Assembly (NCBI GenBank): GCA_018433595.1
Contig: JAHDQY010000054.1
Coordinates: 1-34,291 of the forward strand
DNA from: Synergistales bacterium
Lineage (GTDB): Bacteria > Synergistota > Synergistia > Synergistales > Aminithiophilaceae
DNA: 34,291 nt
Reading direction: 5' to 3'
The translations under genes and the position numbers were made by a program. Position 1 is the stretch's first letter, and every line of letters starts with the position of its first letter. Positions 24,284 to 31,875 of the stretch are shown here, in pieces. The notes under the pieces were generated by a model, which had not been told where the DNA came from, ran no database searches, and saw only the letters and a list, made by a program, of their open reading frames with translations.

Positions 24284-25651
24284 ATGCCCATTCAGTTTCA
24301 ACCGACGGAAATTCTCGAGACGATCCGGATGGTGGCCGATGAGAAGTTCGATATCCGGACCATCACCCTGGGCATCTCCCTTCTCGATTGCGCCCACGAA
24401 GAGATGGGGCCTTTGTGTGACCGCGTCTACGAGAAGGTGGTCCGCTCCGCCGAGAGGCTCGTCGCCACCGGCGAGGCCCTTGAGGAGGCCTACGGCATCC
24501 CCATCGTCAACAAGCGCATCGCCGTGACGCCCATGGCCCACGTGACGGCCCCCTGCAGGAGGGGGAACCCCGCCGAGGCCGCCCGGGCCCTGGACAGGGC
24601 CGCCGCGACGGTGGGGGTCAATTTCATCGGAGGCTTTTCGGCCCTGGTCCAGAAGGGGATGACCGACTCGGACCGGCGCCTCATCGAGTCGATCCCCGAG
24701 GCCCTGGCGACGACGGAGCGGGTCTGCTCCTCCGTCAACGTGGGCTCCACCAAGGCGGGGATCAATATGGACGCCGTGGCCCTCATGGGCCGCGTCATCA
24801 GGGAGACGGCCCGTCGCACCGCCGACCGCGACGGTCTGGGCTGCGCCAAGCTCGTCGTCTTCTGCAACGCCCCCGAGGACAATCCCTTCATGGCCGGAGC
24901 CTTCCACGGCGCCGGCGAGCCCGAGAAGGTCGTCAACGTCGGCATCAGCGGCCCCGGCGTGGTGCTCAACACGGTGCGCCGCAACCCGGACATCCGCTTC
25001 GGCCTCCTGGCCGACCGGATCAAGAGGACGACCTTCAAGATCACCCGCATGGGAGAACTCATCGGGAGGGAGGCGGCACGGCGGCTGGGAGTCCCCTTCG
25101 GCATCGTCGATCTCTCCCTGGCGCCGACGCCGGCCTGGGGCGATTCGGTGGCGGAGATCCTCGAAGCCATGGGGCTGGAGCGGTGCGGCACCCACGGCAC
25201 GACGGCGGCCCTGGCCCTTCTCAACGACGCCGTCAAGAAGGGCGGCGCCATGGCCACCTCCTACGTGGGCGGTCTGACGGGAGCCTTCATCCCCGTCAGC
25301 GAGGACGCCGGCATGATCCGCGCCGTCGAGGAGGGGACACTCTGCATCGACAAGCTCGAAGCCATGACCTGCGTCTGCTCCGTCGGCCTCGACATGATCG
25401 CCGTCCCCGGCGACACGCCTGCCTCGACGCTGAGCGCCGTCATCGCCGACGAGGCCGCCATCGGCATGATCAACCGCAAGACGACGGCGGTGCGCATCAT
25501 TCCCGCCCCGGGCCGACAGGTGGGCGACCGCGTCGAGTTCGGCGGCCTCTTGGGAAGCGCCCCCGTCATGGCCGTCCATCCCGAAAGCTCGGAGGCCTTC
25601 ATCGCCCGGGGAGGGCGCATTCCCGCCCCGATCCAGTCGATGACGAACTGA
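24284..25651 (+). CDS. DUF711 / UPF0210 family protein (PFL-like)
   Basis: A 455-residue cytoplasmic protein of the conserved UPF0210 (DUF711) family, whose reaction is not established. The fold is distantly related to pyruvate formate-lyase, but I see no glycyl-radical motif near the C-terminus. Typical stretches are [13 protein letters not shown] near the start, [65 protein letters not shown] and the C-terminal [11 protein letters not shown]. The start follows GGGAGG by 7 bases, 12 bases after the ACT gene, so both are cotranscribed. The partnership with an amino-acid-binding ACT protein suggests a role tied to amino acid metabolism, which is inference. Confidence 0.93.
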   Translation: MPIQFQPTEILETIRMVADEKFDIRTITLGISLLDCAHEEMGPLCDRVYEKVVRSAERLVATGEALEEAYGIPIVNKRIAVTPMAHVTAPCRRGNPAEAARALDRAAATVGVNFIGGFSALVQKGMTDSDRRLIESIPEALATTERVCSSVNVGSTKAGINMDAVALMGRVIRETARRTADRDGLGCAKLVVFCNAPEDNPFMAGAFHGAGEPEKVVNVGISGPGVVLNTVRRNPDIRFGLLADRIKRTTFKITRMGELIGREAARRLGVPFGIVDLSLAPTPAWGDSVAEILEAMGLERCGTHGTTAALALLNDAVKKGGAMATSYVGGLTGAFIPVSEDAGMIRAVEEGTLCIDKLEAMTCVCSVGLDMIAVPGDTPASTLSAVIADEAAIGMINRKTTAVRIIPAPGRQVGDRVEFGGLLGSAPVMAVHPESSEAFIARGGRIPAPIQSMTN

Positions 25652-25671
25652 AGACGAAGGGAGCAAAAGCC

Positions 25672-26928
25672 TTGAAAGGAGACGTCCACCTGCCCTGGGG
25701 CCGCTTCGGCCTCACCTGGAGAACCGACCTCGACCTGGTCCGCCCCGAAGGGGGGGCTTCCGAACGACCGTCCCGCCTGGCGCCGGAGGCCCTCGACTGC
25801 CCCGTCGCCTCAGCCCCCTTGGAAGAGCTCGCCGCCGGAGCGAAGCGCGTCGCCGTCGTCCTTCCCGACGCGACCCGGGCTTGGCAGGAGATCCCCCTCA
25901 TGGTCGAGGCCGTCGCCGAGAGGCTGGATCGGGCCCGATGCCGCAACGTCCGGTGGATCATCGGCCTTGGGCAGCACCGCCCCGCGACGGAGGCGGAGAA
26001 GGCGCTGATCATGGGGCGTTTCGCCCGCCCCGGCGACAGGGTGTTCTGCCACGACGCCGCCGGAGCGCGGGACCTCGCCAGAAGCACCTCCCGGGGGACG
26101 CCCCTGATCGTCCAGCCCGATGTGGCCGACACCGATCTGGTTGTCCTCGTCGGCGGCATCTGCTACCACGACCTGGCGGGCTTCTCGGGAGGGCGCAAGG
26201 CCGTCCTCCCCGGCGTCAGCTCCAGAGAGAGCATCCAGGCCAATCATCTCCTGGGGATGACTTCAAGCGGCTTCCACCGCTCCGTCGCCGCCGGCGTCCT
26301 CGAAGGCAACCCCGTCGCCGAGGACATGGCCGAGTACCTCGAACTCTTCCTGGCCGGCCGCCAGGCCTTCCTTCTCAACGTCATCCCCGACAGCACCGGC
26401 AGGCCCTACGACTACGTGGCCGGAGACCCCATCAAGGCGTGGAGAAGGGGCGTGGAGCGGGCCGTGGAGCTCCAGACGCTTTGGACGGACCGGAGATGCG
26501 ACATCGCCGTCGTCTCCTCCGGCGGCTACCCCTGCGACATCGATCTCTACCAGGCGACGAAGGCCCTGGCCGCCGTCTACGGAGCCCTCGCTCCCGAAAG
26601 CGGCATCGTCCTCGTCGCCGGTCTGGAAGAGGGGATGGGGACGGAAGTTTTCGACAGGATGATGCGGCTGGCCCTGGAGGATTTCGACGCCGCCATGGCG
26701 GCGCTCCGGGCCGATTTCACCATCCCCGCCTACATCGCCGTCAAGATCGCCTGGGAGCTGGCCGACCGGCCGGCGGCGCTGGTCACGCCGGCCGGCGACC
26801 GAGTCGCCTTCCCGGGCCTCGTCACGACCGATATGGATGAGGCCGTCAGCCACGTCACGGCGGGACGACGCCCCGAGCGAACCCTCCTCGTCCCCTCGGG
26901 CAACGCCGTCCTCGTCCGGACCCGATAG
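25672..26928 (+). CDS. LarA-family nickel-pincer enzyme (DUF2088/DUF4392-type racemase-like)
   Basis: A 418-residue protein of the lactate racemase (LarA) family, whose members racemise or epimerise 2-hydroxyacids with a covalently bound nickel-pincer nucleotide. LarA of Lactobacillus is about 424 residues. Visible cofactor residues are the His of GLGQHRPAT, the His of CYHDLAGFSGGRKAVLPG, the Lys in GGRKAVLPG that would carry the cofactor, and the His of SIQANH that would bind nickel. The start is TTG with AAGGGAG 8 bases before. The gene is 20 bases after the DUF711 gene, and a terminator follows at 27008. The cofactor-making LarB, LarC and LarE are not in the window. The substrate is unknown and need not be lactate: malate, phenyllactate and sugar-acid enzymes share this fold. 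Confidence 0.88.
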   Translation: MKGDVHLPWGRFGLTWRTDLDLVRPEGGASERPSRLAPEALDCPVASAPLEELAAGAKRVAVVLPDATRAWQEIPLMVEAVAERLDRARCRNVRWIIGLGQHRPATEAEKALIMGRFARPGDRVFCHDAAGARDLARSTSRGTPLIVQPDVADTDLVVLVGGICYHDLAGFSGGRKAVLPGVSSRESIQANHLLGMTSSGFHRSVAAGVLEGNPVAEDMAEYLELFLAGRQAFLLNVIPDSTGRPYDYVAGDPIKAWRRGVERAVELQTLWTDRRCDIAVVSSGGYPCDIDLYQATKALAAVYGALAPESGIVLVAGLEEGMGTEVFDRMMRLALEDFDAAMAALRADFTIPAYIAVKIAWELADRPAALVTPAGDRVAFPGLVTTDMDEAVSHVTAGRRPERTLLVPSGNAVLVRTR

Positions 26929-26938
26929 GGCCAGATCG

Positions 26939-27007
26939 GCTCTGGCGAGAGACCTCACAGGACCGGGACGGTCGAAAGTTATCGCGCTATCCTTGTGTCG
27001 TCAGAGC
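26939..27007 (+). ncRNA. Candidate structured leader RNA upstream of the class V aminotransferase gene
   Basis: The space between the LarA-family gene and the next start holds a compact fold. A 10-pair closing stem joins 26939-26948 and 26998-27007 with one G-U pair. Inside, 26956-26962 can pair with 26990-26997 with one bulged base. A small GACCG-GGA-CGGTC hairpin lies at 26961-26973, partly competing with the inner stem, followed by unpaired GAAAG. The closing stem ends exactly one base before the terminator hairpin at 27008. This is the layout of a riboswitch or attenuator aptamer. It does not match the glycine, SAM, cobalamin, TPP, c-di-GMP or T-box consensus as I recall them. It may simply be a spacer fold after the upstream operon. 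Confidence 0.45.
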
Positions 27008-27039
27008 GGCCCCGGCGGTGCAACGGCCGGGGCCTTTTT
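27008..27039 (+). terminator. Rho-independent terminator ahead of the aminotransferase gene
   Basis: GGCCCCGGC (27008-27016) pairs with GCCGGGGCC (27026-27034) around a 9-base loop, followed by TTTTT (27035-27039). It ends two bases before the AAGGAGG of the next gene. It therefore either ends the ACT-DUF711-LarA operon or controls read-through into the aminotransferase gene. Confidence 0.8.
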
Positions 27040-27054
27040 CAAGGAGGTGTGACT

Positions 27055-28137
27055 GTGAAGACCTATCCCGCCCCTCTCGTTCCCGGACCGGTAACGGTCC
27101 CCGAGGAAATCCGCGCCGCCTATGCCATCGACTTCGGCAGCTCCGATCTGGAGGAGGACTTCTTCTCCCTTTACGGCGAGGTCCAAAAGAAGCTCCAGAA
27201 TCTGCTGGAAACGGACGAGACCGTCGTCATCCAGTCCGGAGAGGCCATGGGAGCCCTCTGGGGAGCCCTCAAAAGCGTTCTGGCCCCGCAGAGCCGGGTG
27301 CTGGCCGTCGCCGCCGGCCTCTTCGGCCGGGGATTCGCCGACATGGCCCGCGCCCTGGGACATGACGTAGAAGTCGTCGCCTTCGGCAACGACGAGATCC
27401 CCGAACCCGAGAAGGTCATCGAGCGGATCAAGGCCTACGGCCCTCACCTGGTGACGGCCGTCCACTGCGAGACGCCCAGCGGGACTCTGGCCCGCCTCGA
27501 CGGGATCGGTGACGCCGCCCGCGAGGTGGGAGCTCTCTTCTGCGTCGATTTCGTCTCCAGCGGCGGCGGAGCCCCTCTTTCCGTCGACGGCGAGGCCATC
27601 GATGTGGGCCTTCTGGGAAGCCAGAAGGTTCTGAGCCTGCCGCCCGATCTGGCCGTGACGACGGTGAGCGACCGGGCCTGGAAGGCCATCGGGAAGGCAG
27701 GCTACGTCGGTTACGACGCCCTGGCTCCCTGGAAGGAGGTCCCCGCCTGCCGCGCCCTCCCCTACACCCACAACTGGCAGGCGCTGGAGGCCCTGCGTCG
27801 ATCCCTGGAAGCGATCGAAAGGGAGGGGAAGGAGGCCGCCTTCGAACGACACCGCTCAGTGGCAGCCCACTGCCGCAAGAGGCTTCAGGAGATGGGCATC
27901 GCCCTTCATCCCCGACGGGAACGTTTCAGCTCACCGACGGTGACGGCGGCCAGGATTCCTGACCGATGGACCTGGGCCGAGCTGGACCGCAAATGCCGCG
28001 ACGAGGGCGTCGTCTTCGGTGGCAGCTACGGCGATCTGGCGGGCAAGGTCTTCCGCATCGGCCACATGGGCAGTCAGGCCAGGTTGGACCTCGTCGACCG
28101 GGGGATCGACGCCTTGGCCCGGGTCCTGGGCCGCTGA
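27055..28137 (+). CDS. Class V PLP-dependent aminotransferase (alanine/serine-glyoxylate type)
   Basis: A 360-residue fold-type I aminotransferase. The N-terminal PLVPGPVTVPEEI, the cofactor-binding GEAMGALWGAL, VHCETPSGTLARL, CVDFVSSGGGAPL (PLP-binding Asp) and GSQKVLSLPPDL (Schiff-base Lys) are the landmarks of alanine-glyoxylate, serine-glyoxylate and serine-pyruvate enzymes. The start is GTG at 27055, 7 bases after AAGGAGG; a GTG two codons earlier is too close to the ribosome site. The gene lies after a terminator and a possible leader RNA, so its expression may be conditional. Its substrate pair cannot be settled by eye. A phosphonate- or isocitrate-related member of the same class is less likely from the motifs. 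Confidence 0.9.
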   Translation: MKTYPAPLVPGPVTVPEEIRAAYAIDFGSSDLEEDFFSLYGEVQKKLQNLLETDETVVIQSGEAMGALWGALKSVLAPQSRVLAVAAGLFGRGFADMARALGHDVEVVAFGNDEIPEPEKVIERIKAYGPHLVTAVHCETPSGTLARLDGIGDAAREVGALFCVDFVSSGGGAPLSVDGEAIDVGLLGSQKVLSLPPDLAVTTVSDRAWKAIGKAGYVGYDALAPWKEVPACRALPYTHNWQALEALRRSLEAIEREGKEAAFERHRSVAAHCRKRLQEMGIALHPRRERFSSPTVTAARIPDRWTWAELDRKCRDEGVVFGGSYGDLAGKVFRIGHMGSQARLDLVDRGIDALARVLGR

Positions 28138-28151
28138 GGAAAGCGAAATGA

Positions 28152-28185
28152 AGCAAGCGGGGCTCCCCGGGGAGCCCCGCTTGCT
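28152..28185. terminator. Perfect palindrome between convergent genes, probable bidirectional terminator
   Basis: Seventeen-base perfect arms (28152-28168 and 28169-28185) with no intervening bases, very GC-rich in the middle. It lies 14 bases after the aminotransferase stop and 24 bases from the end of the convergent secreted-protein gene. Neither side has a long T-run (CTCTAAT on the plus side, TTCATTTCG on the minus side), so termination strength is uncertain. Confidence 0.6.
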
Positions 28186-28209
28186 CTAATCGGACCTGCG
28201 ATCAGGGGC

Positions 28210-28587
28210 CTATTCGAGATCGGCCCAGGCCCGCTCCCCGTCGAAGTGGAGGACGACGCGGCCGTACTTGAGAAGGTTGATGTCCTCCCAGGTGAGGGAG
28301 TCGTCGTTCTCGTCGGTGACCATGACGTCCCAGTGGGCCTCGCTGCTGTCGTAGCCGGAGAAGTTGATCTCCAGCGACCCTCCGTCGGGGATGGACGTGT
28401 CCTCGATGAGGTTCTCCTCCCAGGATTCGGTGTCGGAAGGAGAGACGTAGAGGCCGTAGATCGTGACTCCCGTACGGTTGACGACGACGAAGTCCTGGGC
28501 GCCGGCGTAAAGAGGGGCCGCAAGGAACAAGGCGGCGACAGCGAGCAGGGACAGCATGAGAAGACGTTTGGCAAAAGACACGGTCAT
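28210..28587 (-). CDS. Small secreted protein with VNRTGxxIxxLYVSPS motif
   Basis: A 125-residue protein with a clear Sec signal peptide (AKRLLMLSLLAVAALFLAAP, cleavage near YAGAQ) and a mature part of about 96 residues. The mature part begins FVVVNRTGVTIYGLYVSPS and continues as alternating beta-type and acidic turn segments: WEENLIEDTSIPDGG, INFSGYDSSEAHWDVMV, and NLLKYGRVVLHF near the end. Small periplasmic proteins with this pattern occur in several Gram-negative lineages and look like a single beta-sandwich, but I know no function. There are no cysteines in the mature part and no lipobox. AGGAGGAG lies a few bases before the ATG, and a good promoter is at 28658-28686. It lies behind the GTPase gene on the same strand. 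Confidence 0.85.
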   Translation of the reverse strand: MTVSFAKRLLMLSLLAVAALFLAAPLYAGAQDFVVVNRTGVTIYGLYVSPSDTESWEENLIEDTSIPDGGSLEINFSGYDSSEAHWDVMVTDENDDSLTWEDINLLKYGRVVLHFDGERAWADLE

Positions 28588-28657
28588 TCGCTCCTCCTGA
28601 GAGAAGAAAGATAAGGGAAGAGGCCATCAAGGCCCCTTTCCCGGTAGTTTAATATAA

Positions 28658-28686
28658 ATTCTACTACGGCCTGCGTCAGGAGGCAA
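28658..28686 (-). promoter_or_regulatory. Promoter for the small secreted protein gene
   Basis: On the minus strand TTGCCT (28681-28686), 17 bases, TAGAAT (28658-28663), in an AT-rich patch just beyond the end of the GTPase gene. The leader of about 65 bases is otherwise featureless. Confidence 0.55.
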
Positions 28687-28715
28687 GAAGAAACCCCCTT
28701 TTTTCTCAAGTTAAT

Positions 28716-29717
28716 TCAGTTCTTGATGGCCTGAAGAAGAAGGCCGGCCTTGAAGAGGAGGCGCGGGATGGTCTGGGTCTCCTTTTCGCGGCGGATGAAG
28801 ACAGCCAGGTTCTCGTCGGGGACGTCAGCTCCCCTCTCAAGGGGGCTGAAGGTGACGGGACGGCCCTCGACGAGGTCGAAGAGGGTCCATCGCCCCTCTT
28901 CGTCGCGGAAGTAGCCCTTGGCGCGGACGACATCTTCCGGCAGACCTTCGAGGGCCTCACGGAAGGCGGAAGGCTCCCCCGTCCAGGTGACGCTCTGGGA
29001 GAAGAGTTCGTCGGGCGGCGCCAGGTGCGACTCGGCATCGTTCAGAGCCGCTTCGATGTAGGCCTCCCACTCCTCGGCCGAAGGCAGATCCCAGTCTTCG
29101 GCCGTGACGGGACGGGCCGCCTCGGACCGCAGGAGGGACCAGTCGATACGGCCGAAGGAGGTCTCGTAGATGGGCGCTTCGGCGTTGAGCTCGCGCAGCT
29201 GGGCCTTGACGGCCTCGGCCGTCCTGTCGTCGACGAGGTCGCGCTTGTTGACGACGAGGGCCGTCGCCGTTTCGACCTGACGGTTGACGGCGTTGAAATG
29301 ATCGGCCCAGTCGCGGAAGCGGTCGGCGTCGATGACGCAAAGGCTGCCCTTGAGTTCGTAGAAGCGCCCCAGGGGACCGACGGAGAGGTCCCGTTTCATG
29401 TCCCGCGTGTCGGCGACGCCGCTGGCCTCGATGAGCAGGATCGTCGGCTCGTACTCCCGGGCGATGGTGTGGAGACCGCGCATGAAGTCGCCCTTGGCGC
29501 AGGCGCAGAAGATGGAGCCCCTGTTGATCTCGACGATCTCCAGGCCGGCGCGGCGGATGATTTCGCCGTCGACGCCGACGCGACCGAACTCGTTCATCAT
29601 GACGACGAGGGTTTCACCGTCGGGGCGGTTTTCGAGAAGATGGCGCAGCAGCGTCGTCTTGCCGCTGCCGAGAAATCCCGCGAGGAGATAGACGGCGCAA
29701 CCTCTTCTGTTTTCCAT
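28716..29717 (-). CDS. COG0523 (CobW/G3E) family GTPase
   Basis: A 333-residue G3E GTPase of the kind that loads metals or prepares metal cofactors. The landmarks are Walker A GFLGSGKTT (14-22), NEFGRVGVDGEI, IEASGVAD (Walker B region), NKRD (base specificity) and a C-terminal CobW-C-like domain from about residue 230. The usual G-C-x-C-C metal motif is changed to SIFCACAKGD: two cysteines (71 and 73) in a CxC arrangement. AAGGAGG lies 11 bases before the ATG. It is 33 bases downstream of the class III aminotransferase and is the last gene of the corrinoid-activator operon. In that setting a role in cobalt, corrinoid or iron-sulfur handling is plausible. HypB- or UreG-like nickel work is less so, as no histidine-rich stretch is seen. 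Confidence 0.9.
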   Translation of the reverse strand: MENRRGCAVYLLAGFLGSGKTTLLRHLLENRPDGETLVVMMNEFGRVGVDGEIIRRAGLEIVEINRGSIFCACAKGDFMRGLHTIAREYEPTILLIEASGVADTRDMKRDLSVGPLGRFYELKGSLCVIDADRFRDWADHFNAVNRQVETATALVVNKRDLVDDRTAEAVKAQLRELNAEAPIYETSFGRIDWSLLRSEAARPVTAEDWDLPSAEEWEAYIEAALNDAESHLAPPDELFSQSVTWTGEPSAFREALEGLPEDVVRAKGYFRDEEGRWTLFDLVEGRPVTFSPLERGADVPDENLAVFIRREKETQTIPRLLFKAGLLLQAIKN

Positions 29718-29750
29718 TTCCGAAGCGACCTCCTTAAGGCGGAACCCCTT

Positions 29751-31106
29751 CTAGGACCAGCCGCGGGCGAAGCGGAGGGCCTCGTCGCCGATGGAGCCGG
29801 CCCGGTAGTCCTCAAGGGCAAGGCGAAGGATCTCCAGCCCCCGAAGGGCCTCCTCTTCGGTGATGACCAAAGGCGGCTGGATGCGCAGCACGTTGTCGCC
29901 GAGGAAGGTCAGGACCAGCCCCCGCTGCCAGCAGCGGAAGCAGACCCTGGCGCAGGCGTCGCGGTCGGAGTTGCCGTCGCCGTCGACGATCTCCTGGCCG
30001 ATGGTGAGCCCCAGGCCGCGGCAGTCACCGAGAAGAGGGAGGGTTTCCCTCATCGCGGACAGCCTCTCCCGGATGAGGTCTCCCAGGCGGCGGCTCCTCT
30101 CGACGAGCCGTTCCTCCTCGATGACGTCGAGGGTGGCCAGGGCGGCCCGGCAGCAGACGGCGCCCCCGGCCAGGGTGAAGATATGGCCCGGGTCGGAGAG
30201 GGCGTCGGCGATCTCCGATCGCATGACGAGAGCGCTCAGGGGCATGCCCGAGGCGATGGCCTTGCCGAGGACGACGATGTCGGGAACGACGTCGAAGTGT
30301 TCGATGGCGAACCAGCGCCCCGTCCGGCCGAAACCCTGCTGGACCTCGTCGGAGACGAAGAGGATTCCCTCGCGGCGGCAGAGATCGGCCAGGGCCCGGA
30401 CGTAACGGGCGGGCGGAATCATCAGTCCCGCATCGCCGGCGATGGGTTCGAAGAGGACGGCCGCCACCTCCTCGGCAGGAAGGTGGAGGCGGAAGGCCTC
30501 CTCGATATCCTTGAGGCACTCCAGATCGCAGCTTTCCTCCCTTCGGCCGAAGGGGCAGCGGGCGCAGATCGGGTAGGGGAAGACGTGGAATCCGGGAACC
30601 ATGGGGCCGAGGCCGCGCCGCATGTTGAGGCTGATGGCCGAGGCCGAGAGAGCCCCGTAGGTGCTGCCGTGATAGGCCGTCCGAAAGGAGATGATCTCGC
30701 TGCGTCCGGTGTACTTCCTGGCGAACTTGACGGCTCCGTCGATGGCGTCGGACCCGGAAAGGCCGTAGGCGACCTTCTTGGGAAAGGATCCGGGCGTGAC
30801 GGCACAGAGACGTTCGGCCAGTTCGACGGACGACTCCTCGTACATGTAGCCGATGGTGTAGCACAGCAGCGACCGGGCCTGTTCGGTGACGGCCTCGACG
30901 ACTCGGGGGTGGCAGGTGCCCGTGTTGAGGGAGGCGGCCCCGGCCGAAAAGTCGATGAAGCGATTGCCGTCGACATCCTCCAGGACGGCGCCGCGTCCCG
31001 ATTTCACCACCAGAGGATAATAGGGCGACCGGGCGCAGCCCGAGATGACCCTGCCGTCCCGTTCGACGAGATCCAGGCTGCGGGGGAAGGCGTCAAGACC
31101 GTTCAC
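29751..31106 (-). CDS. Class III PLP-dependent aminotransferase or amino acid racemase
   Basis: A 451-residue fold-type I PLP enzyme. The landmarks are GLSGSDAIDGAVKFARKYTGR (116-135), AYHGSTYGALSAS (144-156), FVSDEVQQGFGRTG with PLP-binding Asp253, and LGKAIASGMPLSAL with Schiff-base Lys282. Between them, YPICARCPFGRREESC holds cysteines 181, 184, 193 and 197. This insert is shared with archaeal 4-aminobutyrate/ornithine aminotransferases and the related broad-specificity amino acid racemases and isoleucine 2-epimerases. Transamination of an omega-amino acid or racemisation of a free amino acid are therefore both possible. The start is GTG with AGGGAGG 6 bases before, overlapping the stop of the preceding gene (GTGA). 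It sits inside the corrinoid-activator operon. Confidence 0.9.
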   Translation of the reverse strand: MNGLDAFPRSLDLVERDGRVISGCARSPYYPLVVKSGRGAVLEDVDGNRFIDFSAGAASLNTGTCHPRVVEAVTEQARSLLCYTIGYMYEESSVELAERLCAVTPGSFPKKVAYGLSGSDAIDGAVKFARKYTGRSEIISFRTAYHGSTYGALSASAISLNMRRGLGPMVPGFHVFPYPICARCPFGRREESCDLECLKDIEEAFRLHLPAEEVAAVLFEPIAGDAGLMIPPARYVRALADLCRREGILFVSDEVQQGFGRTGRWFAIEHFDVVPDIVVLGKAIASGMPLSALVMRSEIADALSDPGHIFTLAGGAVCCRAALATLDVIEEERLVERSRRLGDLIRERLSAMRETLPLLGDCRGLGLTIGQEIVDGDGNSDRDACARVCFRCWQRGLVLTFLGDNVLRIQPPLVITEEEALRGLEILRLALEDYRAGSIGDEALRFARGWS

Positions 31107-31855
31107 GGTTTTCCTCCCTTGGCCGTCAGGTGACAGCCGCCGAGCTGATAATAGAGGCAGCGGGCACCGAGGCAGGGCTCGCAGCGCAAGGGGTCCTTCC
31201 GAGTCCCGTCGACGCCTTCACCGATGGCGATGAAGGAGCACTGGGACTTGCGGGGATAGAGCATGGAGGCCCCCCGCGATTCGACGCCGATCGTCTCGGA
31301 AGTGCGCCCCAGGGACTCGATCCCTTCCATCAGGGTTGCGTTGACGCCGCCGAAGCCGGGGTAGAATTCGTCGATGAGGGCAAGGCCCTTCGGTTCGGCC
31401 AGCCCTTCCCGGAACCACTGAAGGACAGCGTCGTGGATGGCGAAAAGGGCCATCGAGCCGGCCACGTCGAGGAGAAGCCCCTTCATCCGCTCTCCGTTGG
31501 TGGCGGTCAGCTCCGAACTCCTGCGCTCCAGCTCTCTGCCGATGGTCCAGACGGCCATGGCCACCGTCCCTTCAGGACGCCGTTGAAGCGGCAGGGCTTC
31601 ACCGAAGGTCTTCCGGAAGGTCTCGTCCGTCATGACGACGATCCGAGCCGCCGGTTCGAGGCAGGCCTCTTCGGCCCCGTCTCTCCAGTAGCGGACGAAT
31701 TCCTCCACGTTCTGGAGGTGACGCTCTCCCAGCTGCCGGTAATGCTCCTTCAGGGGGGAGAAATCGACGGTGACGGCGGGAGCTTTCGTGAGGACGACTT
31801 TTTCCGGATCGGGGCCGGTCAGGTCGGAGTAATGGATCGCGATCGATTTAGCCAT
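31103..31855 (-). CDS. MetH activation-domain-like protein with C-terminal four-cysteine cluster
   Basis: A 250-residue protein resembling the S-adenosylmethionine-binding reactivation domain of cobalamin-dependent methionine synthase, here free-standing. Residues 125-212 match the pattern: KGLLLDVAGSMA, DEFYPGFGG (the R-x-x-x-G-Y loop of MetH, with the Arg missing), then SETIGVESRGASMLYPRKSQ, equivalent to the IG-x-x-L-T-E-S-x-x-M-x-P stretch. The extreme C-terminus carries cysteines 225, 228, 233 and 241 (C-x2-C-x4-C-x7-C), suited to an iron-sulfur cluster or zinc. The ATG at 31855 has GGGAGG 5 bases before it and is preferred to one further upstream. It is 20 bases after the RACo-like gene. 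A corrinoid-protein helper is the likely role; the partner is not seen. Confidence 0.82.
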   Translation of the reverse strand: MAKSIAIHYSDLTGPDPEKVVLTKAPAVTVDFSPLKEHYRQLGERHLQNVEEFVRYWRDGAEEACLEPAARIVVMTDETFRKTFGEALPLQRRPEGTVAMAVWTIGRELERRSSELTATNGERMKGLLLDVAGSMALFAIHDAVLQWFREGLAEPKGLALIDEFYPGFGGVNATLMEGIESLGRTSETIGVESRGASMLYPRKSQCSFIAIGEGVDGTRKDPLRCEPCLGARCLYYQLGGCHLTAKGGKP

Positions 31856-31875
31856 TTTAACCTCCCTGTTCCTCC

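Noticed and set aside
24284-25651. Glycyl-radical enzyme (true pyruvate formate-lyase)
   Set aside because: The fold family is PFL-like, but no glycyl-radical RVSGY-type motif is found near the C-terminus and the protein is far shorter than PFL.
26939-27007. Glycine riboswitch upstream of the class V aminotransferase
   Set aside because: A GAGAGACC stretch resembles part of the glycine aptamer, but the conserved core with CCGAAGGGGCAA and the TCTCAGG strand are absent.
26995-27054. Upstream GTG start at 26995 for the class V aminotransferase
   Set aside because: It would run through the terminator hairpin and has no ribosome site; GTG at 27055 is ideally spaced from AAGGAGG and begins at the family's conserved N-terminus.
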